From positions 5,199,512-5,263,511 of the forward strand of contig CP136064.1 in the NCBI GenBank assembly GCA_032622095.1: a stretch of DNA of 64,000 nt. Direction: 5' to 3'. The stretch comes from Siphonodentalium dalli. Lineage: Eukaryota > Mollusca > Scaphopoda > Gadilida > Siphonodentaliidae. Position 1 is the first letter of the stretch. Each line of letters begins with the position of its first letter. This document shows positions 55,283-64,000 of the stretch, one piece after another. The position numbers were made by a program, and so were the translations under genes. The notes beneath the pieces were generated by a model. That model had not been told where the DNA came from and did not search any database. It worked only from the letters and a program-made list of their open reading frames with translations.

Positions 55283-55904
55283 TAATCAATTGGTTTCGAT
55301 GATTACATAACCAATCATTAGACGCTGATTACATAACCACTCATTAGACGCTGATTACATAACCACCCTTTAGACGCCGATTACATAACCACTCATTTAG
55401 ACTCCGATTACATAACCACTCATTTATACGCCGATTAGATAACCACTCATTAGATGCCGATTACACAAACGCTCATTAGACAGTGATTACATTGAATGGA
55501 CATGGTAAGCTGCATAACCACTCATTAGACGCCAATTACATAACCACCCAATAGACCGAGATTACATTAAAATTAAATGGACATGGTACACTGCATAACC
55601 ACTCATTAGATTATATTAAATGGACATGGCTTGTTACAACCCCAGAATTATGTATACATTACACGCCCCCGTATACCTACATTACACGCCCCCGTATACC
55701 TACATTACACGCCCCCGTATACCTACATTACACGCCCCCGTATACCTACATTACACGCCCCCGTATACCTACATTACACGCCCCTTGTAATAAGGCGACG
55801 ACCTTGGCTCATTATTATTAAATTGGTACATCACTCACTCGGGTTTTACCAGGCCCGGCTCCCCTCGTGAATTATGTCACATAATCATCGAAACCAATTG
55901 ATTA
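55283..55904. mobile_element. Element with 23-bp TIRs and minisatellite body (copy B)
   Basis: Same perfect TIRs as copy A. The GATTACATAACC array (55,299-55,620) has more GACGC-type units, and the 23-bp array (about 55,655-55,785) has the same number of units. Confidence 0.7.
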
Positions 55905-56364
55905 CTCTCTATATATCTGAGTCGAAGACTCCTGTACGGAAATGCTTCTATCGATTAATATTAATTTTATTTCAAATATTTTCTGGTCTAAAAATGTATG
56001 GTTGTTTAGCTAACGAACAATAGTGGTTAATGTTAAAAGAGACCAGAAATTTTATTGTGTAATTTTGTCACAAATAAACGTTGATTATACTCATTATCGC
56101 TTATAACTATGGAATAAAACAATACAACCAATCAATCTGGGACATTTGACGTTCGGTACATAGCCATATGAAGAGCCAAGTGCTATCTATCACTATATGG
56201 TATCACCCGAATGGTCTGTTCTAAAAACAGACAAATAAACGGGCCCAATAAAATATTTGAAATAAAATCAATATTAATTGATAGAAGCCTTTCCGGACAG
56301 GGTTCTTTAGTTCATATTTATTATTTTATACCCACGCAACTATTTCAAATTTGTTATTTGTTAT

Positions 56365-56871
56365 TTAACCCTTTACCCAACAAACCGGCCAAAACCGGCC
56401 AAATAAAGCTTCAACAGTCTGAGTTTAGTGTACCAGAATAATGGGCTAGCGTCACTAAATTCACCCTCTGGGGACCTCATTCTACAAATGACAGTCACTC
56501 TAAACTCAGGCTTGTAGAGGTCATAACATTTGTTTTTCTCTTAATCTGGTTGTTTAAATACAAATATGGATATCATTGGAACCGGCTCCTTGACCACATT
56601 GTGATAGTTACAGTTATGCCCTGTGCCAATGCATTCTCTTATATATGCGAGTCGACCATAGGTCGCCTCGCATATATAAGAGAATGCATTGGCCTAAAAA
56701 AAATCTTTTTTTAACACTTTTTACCATTTTTTCTTACATTCTTTAACAATTTTATAATTTTTAATGTGTTAAGCCAATGCATTCTCTTATATATGCGAGG
56801 CGACCTATGGTCGACTCGCATATATAAGAGAATGCATTGGCACAGGGCCGTTCTGTTGGGTAAAGGGTTAA
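56365..56871 (+). mobile_element. MITE type I with captured segment (copy B)
   Basis: TTAA intact on both sides (56,365-56,368; 56,868-56,871). It carries the same inverse 60.1-kb segment (about 56,420-56,555) as copy A, so capture preceded the duplication. Confidence 0.93.
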
Positions 56872-57177
56872 TGAGATAATCCATCACTAAATGAGGCCAT
56901 CAATGAGACCATCTCTCAAGTCATAAATTCATTTTCATTATAATTACCATGTTCTTTATAATCGTTCATAGAGCACATGACTGTATTTTGCACTAATCCA
57001 TGGCTCAAATTCATTCATTTGTTGCATATATTATGTTGAGTGCAAAAGGATATGGTCCAATAATTGGCAGGAATTAGTGTACAGTCCCCATTTAATTTGC
57101 AAAATAACGTAAGTTTAAAAAAAGATTGTGTACCTCTCTAGCGCTTTTAGATGATGAGGGAGTGTGCACTATACATG
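56872..57177. other. Gene-free stretch of copy B
   Basis: Counterpart of 29,939-30,262. About a dozen bases (TTTAAAGGGGTA) present in A are missing near 56,885. Confidence 0.45.
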
Positions 57178-57395
57178 TACAGTAAATGCTCTAATTAATC
57201 GACCTCTTAACCAAAGCAGAATTATGGGTAACTTTTCAGGATTTAGTCGGAAATATGGCTTGTTGCCATTCATCGGAAAGCTCTCCCCGAGAGCTTTCCG
57301 ATGAATGGCAACAAGCCATATTTCCGACTAAATCCTGAAAAGTTACCCATAATTCTGCTTTGGTTAAGAGGTCGATTAATTAGAGCATTACTGTA
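57178..57395. mobile_element. MITE family P, intact (copy B only)
   Basis: A 218-bp near-perfect palindrome, TACAGTAAATGCTC to GAGCATTACTGTA, with centre GGAAAGCTCTCCCCGAGAGC. Copy A lacks it: ACATGTACCGTATGTGTAAG stands at the equivalent site. Confidence 0.96.
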
Positions 57396-57622
57396 TGTGT
57401 AAGAAGATTAAGAAGAGAAGACAATACATGAAGCATGCGTGTCTGTAGATATTGATTTTTCTGTAACCCAGGGTCACATCTTTCCGGCTCCCTTGATGAA
57501 TATTATTTTATCCTGACAAATTAATTGATTGTTTTCTTGGAGTGATGGGTGGAAAACGATGACATTTCCATCCATCAATTTTACTTTAGTTTGCATGACA
57601 TCTGAACGTTTGGGGGTATTCA

Positions 57623-57878
57623 TTATCTCTTTCATGATGGGAGCTGCGCTGGTGCAGCATTAAAGATCCTGTGCCAGTGCATTCTCTTATATATGCAAGG
57701 CTCCCACAAGGATCCTTGCAAATATAAGAGAATGCACTGGCTTACAAGGCCAAGGTAAATATTATTGGGCCAATGTGTATATGCAAGACTCCCTATGGGA
57801 GACTCACATATATAAGAGAATGCATTGGCACAGGGTTTTCGAAAATATTTCAGGAAGCTTCAGTCATGGAAGGGTTAA
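57623..57878 (+). mobile_element. MITE type II (copy B)
   Basis: Counterpart of 30,640-30,895. The first cassette centre reads CACAAGGATCCTTGC, making it more symmetric than copy A. Confidence 0.85.
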
Positions 57879-57917
57879 CCATCAACATGTTTGTATGTAT
57901 GTTATGAATGCCCATGG

Positions 57918-57985
57918 CCCATACGGACCCTGCCTCATACGGACCACCTGCTGATACGGACCCTGGCTTATATGGAGCCTGGCTA
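57918..57985 (-). repeat. Inverse cluster of the 17-bp minisatellite (copy B)
   Basis: Same inverse CATACGGACC units as at 30,935-31,001. Confidence 0.8.
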
Positions 57986-58285
57986 TTACGAAACGTCAAT
58001 TAAAATATACATTTTACACATATACATTTTTTTTATATTTGTCTTTATTTAAATAAATTAAAATACTGACAACATACATTTATACATGTACATGTATATG
58101 TACAGAAGCCAATATTTTGATATTATAAATTCTAGTATTTGGACATTAGAACCTCAAGATTGTGCCATTGAGAAATGATTTATTATATTGACACCTGGGG
58201 TGACAGGAATTTAGAACTGTAAAGTCAAAATTCAAGTGTCAGTTTAGAAAAGTAAAATATAAATAAAATTGCATATTTTAATTGA

Positions 58286-58432
58286 GGTCCATATAAGCCG
58301 GAGGTCCATATAAGCCAGGGTCCGTATGAGCCGGAGGTCCATATAAGCCAGGGTCCATATGAGCCGGTGGTCCGTATGAGCCAGGGTCCGTATGAGCCAG
58401 GGTCCGTAAGAGCCAGGGTCCGTATCAGATGC
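58286..58432 (+). repeat. 16-17-bp minisatellite, about nine units (copy B)
   Basis: GGTCCRTATRAGCC units, two more than copy A. Minus frames of 64 and 89 codons across it are artefacts. Confidence 0.93.
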
Positions 58433-58745
58433 ATACAATGTGTTATAGACTCGAAAAGTGCTCGACCGATCCGACTCAAATTTGGTATGTACATGTAGGC
58501 CTACTTACTAGTAGATCCCAGGAACAATATGGGCGGGTCCAATTTCATGTGCGACTGTGTCCTTGACCTTGACCTCGCTCATATAGGCATGTTTCTGGAC
58601 CAATCGAACAAAAGTTTTTTTCTTTCTCCTAATACTTTTCAATGTTGTTCACTCAGTATTGTTCAACGTTGTCACTTTGAACTAGTAGATCAATCTCTCA
58701 TTGAAATCCCTAATAGCCCGGACGATGTCGGGCACATCAGCTAGT
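58433..58745 (+). mobile_element. Possible Helitron-like 3' region (copy B)
   Basis: Same GCCCG...CGGGC hairpin and CAGCTAG|T end as copy A (CTAG at 58,741-58,744). The 71-codon frame at 58,529-58,744 is also open in A but ends inside the hairpin/CTAG terminus, so it is unlikely to be a gene. Confidence 0.4.
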
Positions 58746-58796
58746 AACATATACATGTAAATATGTCCCATGTAACATCAGTTGATAGGTAAAATA

Positions 58797-58946
58797 TAGT
58801 AATGCCCTAAATAATCGACTACTTAACCACATCATAATTATGGGTAATTTTTCAGGATTTTGTCAGAAATATGGCTTGTTGCCATTCATTGGAAATCTCT
58901 CAATTTTGCTGTGGTTAAAGAGTCGATTATTTAGGGCATTACTGTT
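58797..58946. mobile_element. MITE family P, centre deleted (copy B)
   Basis: Same internal deletion as 31,769-31,922. Copy A additionally has GCGC between TTGTTG and CCATTCATTGG. Confidence 0.82.
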
Positions 58947-59412
58947 AAACCATAAGGCCAAAATTAATAAATTGTTTGTTTGTCCACACACCCTACCCAA
59001 AATTTTTCAGGGTGGGTAGGTATTTAGGGATTTTTTTTTTTTTTGCAAGGTGGAATGGCATACTAAGGGTCCCCTCCGTGGTGCAGGCCGAGGGGATCAA
59101 TATTAATAAATAGTAAGGGATTAATTTGATAACAAATTAAAAATTTAATAGTTGGAAAAACACAACAAGAACAATAAATAATTATGCTGTTCAGTCACAG
59201 TTGCTGGAGTTTCTGACCGAAAATGAGCTTCTCAGACAACATACCACTACTTAAAAAAAAAAAAAAAAAAAATCTGAATAAAAGAATTTCCAGTCGGGTG
59301 TTAAAATCGAGTCGGTCGGGGCGAGGACAAACAAATACCTTTTTAATTATGGCCTAAGTAACCACCATGTGTGCTCTGTGTAACAGGCCTGAGAATAAGG
59401 TGCCTGTCATTT
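58947..59412. other. Gene-free stretch of copy B
   Basis: Counterpart of 31,923-32,400. An A-run at about 59,254-59,272 replaces a longer A/T-rich segment (AAAAACAAAAACAAAAAC) of copy A. Confidence 0.4.
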
Positions 59413-59690
59413 GCAGACTGAGGTCCCCAGAGGGTGAATTTAGTGACGCTACCCCACACAGCGTGCTAGCATCACTAAATTCACCCTCTGGGGACCTCAT
59501 TCTATTTAGACCTCATCTTCTATAATATCAAATTTCTATAGAAACTCCTTCACATATATTAAATTTCTTTTTTAGTTTAGTTTCTCTATATCCCCAGATT
59601 GGCAGGTGGCACATTGCATAATCAAGGTTCCCAATGGGTGTACATCACATATTCACCTATTTGTACCCAATTTAACCTACAGTAATGTAC
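59413..59690. mobile_element. Family G left palindrome plus core (copy B)
   Basis: Counterpart of 32,401-32,690, missing about 15 bp of core (TCTGGAAAGTTTCCTTAT region) near 59,521. Confidence 0.82.
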
Positions 59691-59800
59691 CCTGGGAAGG
59701 TTTTGTACTCGTGGAATATGATCTCTAAGGGCATTAGCCAGAGTAGAGATTCATGGCATGATCTACCATATATGGGAGCTCATGGACAGATGATAACACA

Positions 59801-60592
59801 TCTGCTCACGACAATTACCGGCATGTAAATAATCACGTTTCCACTTGATTTACGGGGCATGATGATCTGTGAAATTCAGCAGTCAATTGTTATCGTTAGT
59901 GGCATTGATTTTGTACAAGCTAGATTAACTCGCGTGTAAAAAACAGGTAATTTAGAGAAACGGTAGTTTTAGATTGATTGAAGATCATGTATCTAGCTGA
60001 CAAATACGACCTCTTCAGCCCTCATAATTGGCTACGGTAATCAACAATACTGAAGCATTTAATAGCTGAAGCAAACTGGGCCATGGTGAAGGATTGTCAT
60101 AGTGGATTGCCGAAGCCAAACAACCAGATTAAGAGAAGAAAAAAATGTTATGACCTCTACAAGCCTGAGTTTAGAGTGACTGTCATTTGTAGAATGAGGT
60201 CCCCAGAGGGTGAATTTAGTGACGCTAGCCCATTATTCTGGTACACTAAACTCAGGCCTGCTGCTCACGACAATTACTGGTATATAAATAATCACGTTTC
60301 TACTTGATTTATGGGGCATGCCGATCTGTGAAATTCAACAATCTTCAGTTCAAATTTTATCATTAGCGGCATTGATTTTGTACAAGCTAGATTAACTTGA
60401 TTCTAAAAAACAGGTCATTTAGAGAAACGGTAGTTTTAGATTGATTGAAGATCTTGTATCTAGCTGACAAATACGACCTCTTCAGCCCTCATAATTGGCT
60501 ACGACAATCAGCAATACTGAAGCCATTAGCTGAAGCAAACTGGGCCATGGTGAAGGATTGTCATAGTGGATTGCCGAAGCCAAATAACCTGA
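59801..60592 (+). repeat. Direct duplication, 459-bp offset, about 330-bp unit
   Basis: CTCACGACAATTAC at 59,805 and 60,264 starts two matching units that run through GATTTTGTACAAGCTAGATT, GAAACGGTAGTTTTAGATTG, TAGCTGACAAATACGACCTC and GCTGAAGCAAACTGGGCCAT. A family G element separates them. The first unit continues with an empty TTAA (60,129-60,132). The second has the type I MITE inserted there. Confidence 0.93.
60161..60262. mobile_element. Compact family G element
   Basis: The outer end AAGCCTGAGTTTAGAGTG and a partial palindrome (GAATGAGGTCCCCAGAGGG to CTAGCCCATTATTC) lead directly to ACACTAAACTCAGGCCTG. The second palindrome and core are missing. Confidence 0.78.
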
Positions 60593-60992
60593 TTAACCCT
60601 TTACCCAACAGAAGGGCCCTGTGCCAATGCATTCTCTTATATATGCGAGTCGACCATAGGTCGCCTCGCATATATAAGAGAATGCATTGGCTTAACACAT
60701 TAAAAATTATAAAATTGTTAAAGAATGTAAGAAAAAATGGTAAAAAGTGTTAAAAAAAGATTTTTTTTAGGCCAATGCATTCTCTTATATATGCGAGGCG
60801 ACCTATGGTCGACTCGCATATATAAGAGAATGCATTGGCACAGGGCATAACTGTAACTATCACAATGTGATCAAGGAGCCGGTTCCAATGATATCCATAT
60901 TTGTATGGTTCTATTGAGACAGACCGAAGATATTTTAGGCTGTTGAAGCTTTATTTGGCTGGTTTTGGCCGTTTTGTTGGGTAAAGGGTTAA
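60593..60992 (-). mobile_element. MITE type I with paralogous empty site
   Basis: TTAA at 60,593-60,596 and 60,989-60,992, two complete cassettes (60,620-60,690; 60,768-60,839). The paralogous empty site 459-465 bp upstream (CCAGATTAAGAGAAG) shows a clean insertion with TTAA duplication. Confidence 0.96.
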
Positions 60993-61282
60993 GAGAAAAA
61001 AAAATGTTTATGCCATTTATGAAACATGAAATTTAGGCTGATCCTGCAGGGAGGTACTCAATCACTTGAATATCCTAAAAATGGTCGAGCGCTTTCGATA
61101 ACAGTTTATCTTCATAAGGACCAGGATGACATGGGTAGATGTGAATTTTGTCTCTCCTTTTATACTCTAGGTTGATTGAGAATGGTCAATGTGTAGATGT
61201 CAGGGGGTTATGGACACAGAAGAGGTCTCCGGTTTGAGTGCGAGAATATTGCAGGTACATTATCCCTTGGTGCCTGTTAGTC
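60993..61282. other. Gene-free stretch
   Basis: Starts with the continuation of the 459-bp unit (GAGAAAAAAAAATG). The rest is not recognised. Confidence 0.4.
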
Positions 61283-61463
61283 TACTCTCAGGTGCCTAAT
61301 AATCGTGATGGCCTAATAACAGTGATGGATGGTGATTTATGCTGAAAATAATAATAGTGATGGCAATTTCACTCAATGTCTCAATGCCAAATAATAGTGA
61401 TCATTGAGAATTTTCTCCAAAATTAATAATCGTGCTGACACTATTATTAGGCACCTGAGAGTA
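61283..61463. mobile_element. Small TA-flanked MITE (181 bp)
   Basis: The inverted ends TACTCTCAGGTGCCTAATAA (61,283) and TTATTAGGCACCTGAGAGTA (to 61,463) match. The interior repeats TAATAGTGATGG / TAATCGTG motifs. A TA at each tip suggests a Tc1/mariner-type target. Confidence 0.88.
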
Positions 61464-61706
61464 TGCAGTAGTTTGTGCCGGTACATTGTTGCTGCCCAAA
61501 CCATGTAGTTCAGTGCGGGTAGTTGTAGCGGGTATGTTGGATACAGTGCTACTAATAACGTGGTGTACGTGTCCATGAATTAAAGTACAAACAGCACTGG
61601 TATATGATTTATAACCTTGATCGCTAGATTTGGGGTTGCGGGTATGAAACATATGGTCGATCTCAAATTTCTTTGACCAATCAACATGAAATTAGCTTAT
61701 CCTCTT
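61464..61706. other. Gene-free stretch
   Basis: No recognised feature. The overlapping minus frames of 67 and 83 codons (61,373-61,652) start or end inside the MITE. Confidence 0.4.
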
Positions 61707-62014
61707 TTAACCCTTTCATGACGGGACCCGTGCTGGTGCAGCATTAAAGATTCTGTGCCAGTGCATTCTCTTATATATGCGAGCCTCCCATATGAGCATC
61801 GCATATATAAGAGAATGCACTGGCTTGAAAGGTCAAGGTTGTTTGGCCAATGTAATCTCTTACCGGTATATATGCGAGGCTCCCTATTATTGTTTGGCCA
61901 ATGTAATCTCTTAATATATGCGAGGCTCGCTATGAGAGACTCGCATATATAAGAGAATGCATTGGCATATGGTTTTCGCAAAATTTCAGGAACCTCCAGT
62001 CTTGGAAGAGTTAA
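61707..62014 (+). mobile_element. MITE type II, best ends
   Basis: TTAA at 61,707-61,710 and 62,011-62,014. Left end CCCTTTCATGACGGGACC, right end CCAGTCTTGGAAGAG. The first cassette is complete (CAGTGCATTCTC pair). The second left arm is partly duplicated (GTTTGGCCAATGTAATCTCT twice, about 61,850 and 61,895). Confidence 0.88.
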
Positions 62015-62145
62015 TAAATTGTTTATGGTTTATTCAACATACAAAGTTGCTCACAGACTGACATTCACAATTGCATCATCAATGCAGCCATGCCAGAAAT
62101 AAACAAACTCTCTGGTGTGGTTAAAATGACAATTTAAAAAAAAAA

Positions 62146-62313
62146 TAATATAAGGATTAACTGTCATGTGGACTGTTTTTATGGAGATGTAACCGTGAGG
62201 TAAGTGGACATAACTTGTGTAAAACCCGAAGGGTTTTACATACAAGTTATGACCACTTACCTCACGGTTACATCTCCATAAAAATGGTCCACATGACAGT
62301 TAATCCTTATATT
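62146..62313. repeat. Long near-perfect palindrome (about 168 bp)
   Basis: Arms from ATATAAGGATTAACTGTCAT through TTATGGAGATGTAACCGTGA and GGTAAGTGG to TTTTACA-type centres, closing on AAAACCCGAAGGGTTTT. Mismatches are few. It is probably a palindromic MITE of a family seen only once here. The 64-codon minus frame ending at 62,051 runs through its left arm. Confidence 0.93.
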
Positions 62314-62852
62314 TATATACATTTAGCGAAAAAGTCACTTTTGTAAATGTATTTAAATCGAAAAGTGTATCGTGACAAAAACAGCCCAAAATACCCAATA
62401 GCACCCTTGGCAAAAGTTAATAGGAACAATTTCTCTTCATATTGAAACCCGATGATGTATTAAGTCAATCCTGCGCGAGTCCAAATGCGCCCAAAACATT
62501 ACGCGTTCGTCTTTCCAAACCCAATGACGTATCGATTGTGTTATGAGCTTGGTGTTATAAGGCGTTGCGCATTCACCGAGAAATAACTGCAACTAGCCAC
62601 CGACCAATCAGAATGCTGGATTTAGTGATGACAACACTTAGTATGTAAATATATAAACATAACATGAAGCGAGCAATGTGCTGAGGTCTATTTGACCATG
62701 GTTAATCTCATGAATGCAGTCATGTACCTCAGGGGGGTGGGGTCGATTAATAGAGCATAGCTGTAGGTTCCTGGCCTGGGTCTGACGTCCTACTGGTTTT
62801 AATCTAACTAATAAAAGATGATGCTGAAAGATGAAAAGTAAACTTAGAGTAC
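62314..62852. other. Gene-free stretch
   Basis: Contains TCGAAAAGTGTATCGTGAC and several CpG-containing words (GCGCCCAAAACATTACGCG) near 62,480-62,600, but no recognised gene or repeat. Confidence 0.4.
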
Positions 62853-63069
62853 AACAGTTATGCCCTAAATAATCGACTCCCTAACCACAGCAGAACTATG
62901 AGTAATTTTTCAGGATTTAGTCGGAAATATGGCTTGTTGCCATTCATCGGAAAGCTCTCAGTGAGTGCTTTCCGATGAATGGCAACAAGCCATATTCCCG
63001 ACTAAATCCTGAAAAGTTACCCATAATTCTTCTGCGGTTAAGGAGTCGATTATTTAGGGCATTACTGTA
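62853..63069. mobile_element. MITE family P
   Basis: Palindrome with left tip ACAACAGTTATGCCC (slightly degraded), right tip GGGCATTACTGTA and centre GGAAAGCTCTCAGTGAGTGC. Two bases separate it from the target duplication of the hAT element to the right. Confidence 0.9.
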
Positions 63070-63071
63070 GT

Positions 63072-63879
63072 CTATCAACTAGGGCTGCAACGATTCACAG
63101 CGATTTCGGTGAATCGCGATGTTTACCGGCGGTGCGATACGCGGTTCGTTTCGTAATTATTCCGGTATGTTTTCGATCCGCATTTTTGTCGCCCAAGCTC
63201 TCTGAGGGGACACTTTTCATTGGCAATGATTCCGTATTTTCCTTTTCTGTTAACCAATCAAAATTGTTCTTCCGCTATCGCGAGGGTCTGTTATATATAT
63301 TTGACATTTAAAATCAATAACAAATTAACATGTCGAAAGTATCGCATGATAAAGTTCTCAGCTGGTCGGAGACGGGCCTGGCGGGGTAACTCGAAAAATT
63401 GTCAGGGCGCTGGCGAAGTTTAAATCGCCGGTGTGGAAGCACTTTGGGTTTCGTGCATTCAATTTGAAAGTCTGATGCCCTAAAGCAGTTTGTTTTCAGT
63501 TAATTTTCAATTCATTGGAACATAAATGAATTATCCTCAAACAGAAATCATGACAGACGCAAAAACTAAAGGTTACTCAGAAGGATAACTCAAAACATGT
63601 GCACCCTTCAGCACTTTTTTTTGTGAGAGTGATCCCTTCAGCCTTAGGAATCTTTGATTGCCAAATAACTGTACAGGGTGCCGAGATGGTATAACTCCAG
63701 TACATAATGGCTGAATAATAGTATACATAATGGCTATTAATGCAACAGAACAATCAAAAGTTGTAAACTAGTTCAATTTTCAGTCTGGAATGTATCGCGA
63801 TACGTATTGTATCGTTGCAAAAAATCGTGATACGTATCAAATCGTGAGGTGGGCGTATCGTTGCAGCCCTACTATCAAC
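63072..63879 (+). mobile_element. hAT element (792 bp) with BED-finger relic
   Basis: The ends TAGGGCTGCAACGAT (63,080) and ATCGTTGCAGCCCTA (to 63,871) are flanked by an exact 8-bp CTATCAAC (63,072-63,079; 63,872-63,879). Subterminal ATCGCGATGTTT- and ATCGCGATACGT-type boxes lie near both ends. A TAGGGCTGCAAC terminus with 8-bp duplication fits hAT. The catalytic part is missing. Confidence 0.95.
63383..63475 (+). pseudogene. hAT transposase BED zinc-finger remnant
   Basis: One frame reads ...KIVRALAKFKSPVWKHFGF... (about 63,395-63,457), then RAFNLKV and a stop at 63,473. The S-x-V-W-x-H-F-G core is the signature that opens BED zinc fingers of hAT transposases and ZBED-like proteins, which bind element ends. 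The cysteine pair and histidines that should follow are absent: the sequence changes character after FGF. An ATG-led frame just upstream (63,330, MSKVSHDKVLSW) is in a different phase, so a frameshift separates the likely start. It is a deletion relic within the element and cannot make an active transposase. Confidence 0.6.
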
Positions 63880-64000
63880 ATAGAGTGTATTAGTCTACTA
63901 ACCTGGAGTGGTGTCTATTCAGTGAGGTTTGTGCTAACAGTCAATGGGATGCAGTCATCACAATACAAGTACTGGTGTAATGGTGGTATTATGGGTAAAA
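63880..64000. other. Window end, no feature seen
   Basis: Short AT-rich remainder. Confidence 0.4.

Larger units (their letters stand above)
51270..59757 (+). repeat. Segmental duplication copy B (8.5 kb)
   Basis: Direct counterpart of 24,516-33,648. Structural differences: an extra internal unit and 27-C tract (51.6 kb), a P element where A has a 37-bp minisatellite (57.2 kb), more 17-bp minisatellite units (58.3 kb), and absence of about 870 bp of the foldback (59.7 kb). Confidence 0.96.

Overview
The window is eukaryotic repeat-rich DNA with no intact protein-coding gene. I found no rRNA or tRNA gene, no CRISPR array, and no bacterial-style operon or ribosome binding sites. The longest open frames are 120-130 codons, and nearly all are translations of tandem repeats or palindromic mobile elements. 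AT-rich composition, frequent ACATGTA strings, dispersed repeats with 'TCGAAAAAGGG..ATAACTC' and CGGACGGA/CCCCC-stem tails, and many hAT, TTAA-target and TA-target miniature elements (MITEs) suggest a marine invertebrate, most likely a mollusc and perhaps a bivalve. That assignment is inference from recognisable repeat styles, not from a marker gene.

Layout. 1-2855: a 68-bp satellite with higher-order structure, possibly running off the left edge. 2.9-24.5 kb: a patchwork of MITEs, four of them hAT-type with exact 8-bp target duplications (one lies further right, at 63.1 kb), plus three sizeable tandem arrays (49 bp, about 156 bp, 365 bp). 24,516-33,648 (copy A) and 51,270-59,757 (copy B): a direct segmental duplication of 8.5-9.1 kb. 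Between the copies lies a 17,004-bp block (33,651-50,654) of an almost homogeneous 1,898-bp monomer in two opposed arms around a complex palindromic centre (42,787-43,113). Both outer ends of that block fall on the same monomer nucleotide. 59.8-64 kb: a 459-bp-period duplication, more MITEs, a long palindrome and a hAT element with a BED-finger remnant.

MITE families. Names are mine. (I) TTAA-flanked, ends CCCTTTACCCAACA. (II) TTAA-flanked, ends CCCTTTCATGA. (III) ends CCCGCCATATC with a 12-bp direct repeat. All three carry the same roughly 70-bp palindromic cassette, usually twice. (P) a roughly 220-bp near-perfect palindrome flanked by TA. (G) palindromes beginning GCAGAATGAGGTCCCC, in full form one at each end of a roughly 450-bp element.

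Coding traces are limited to relics: two hAT transposase N-terminal zinc-finger remnants (19.8 kb and 63.4 kb) and a duplicated 79-codon frame with one in-frame TGA (27,737 and 54,670). The most unusual structure is the 17-kb opposed array with phase-locked ends, embedded between direct duplications whose differences record transposition, possible excision and deletion events.
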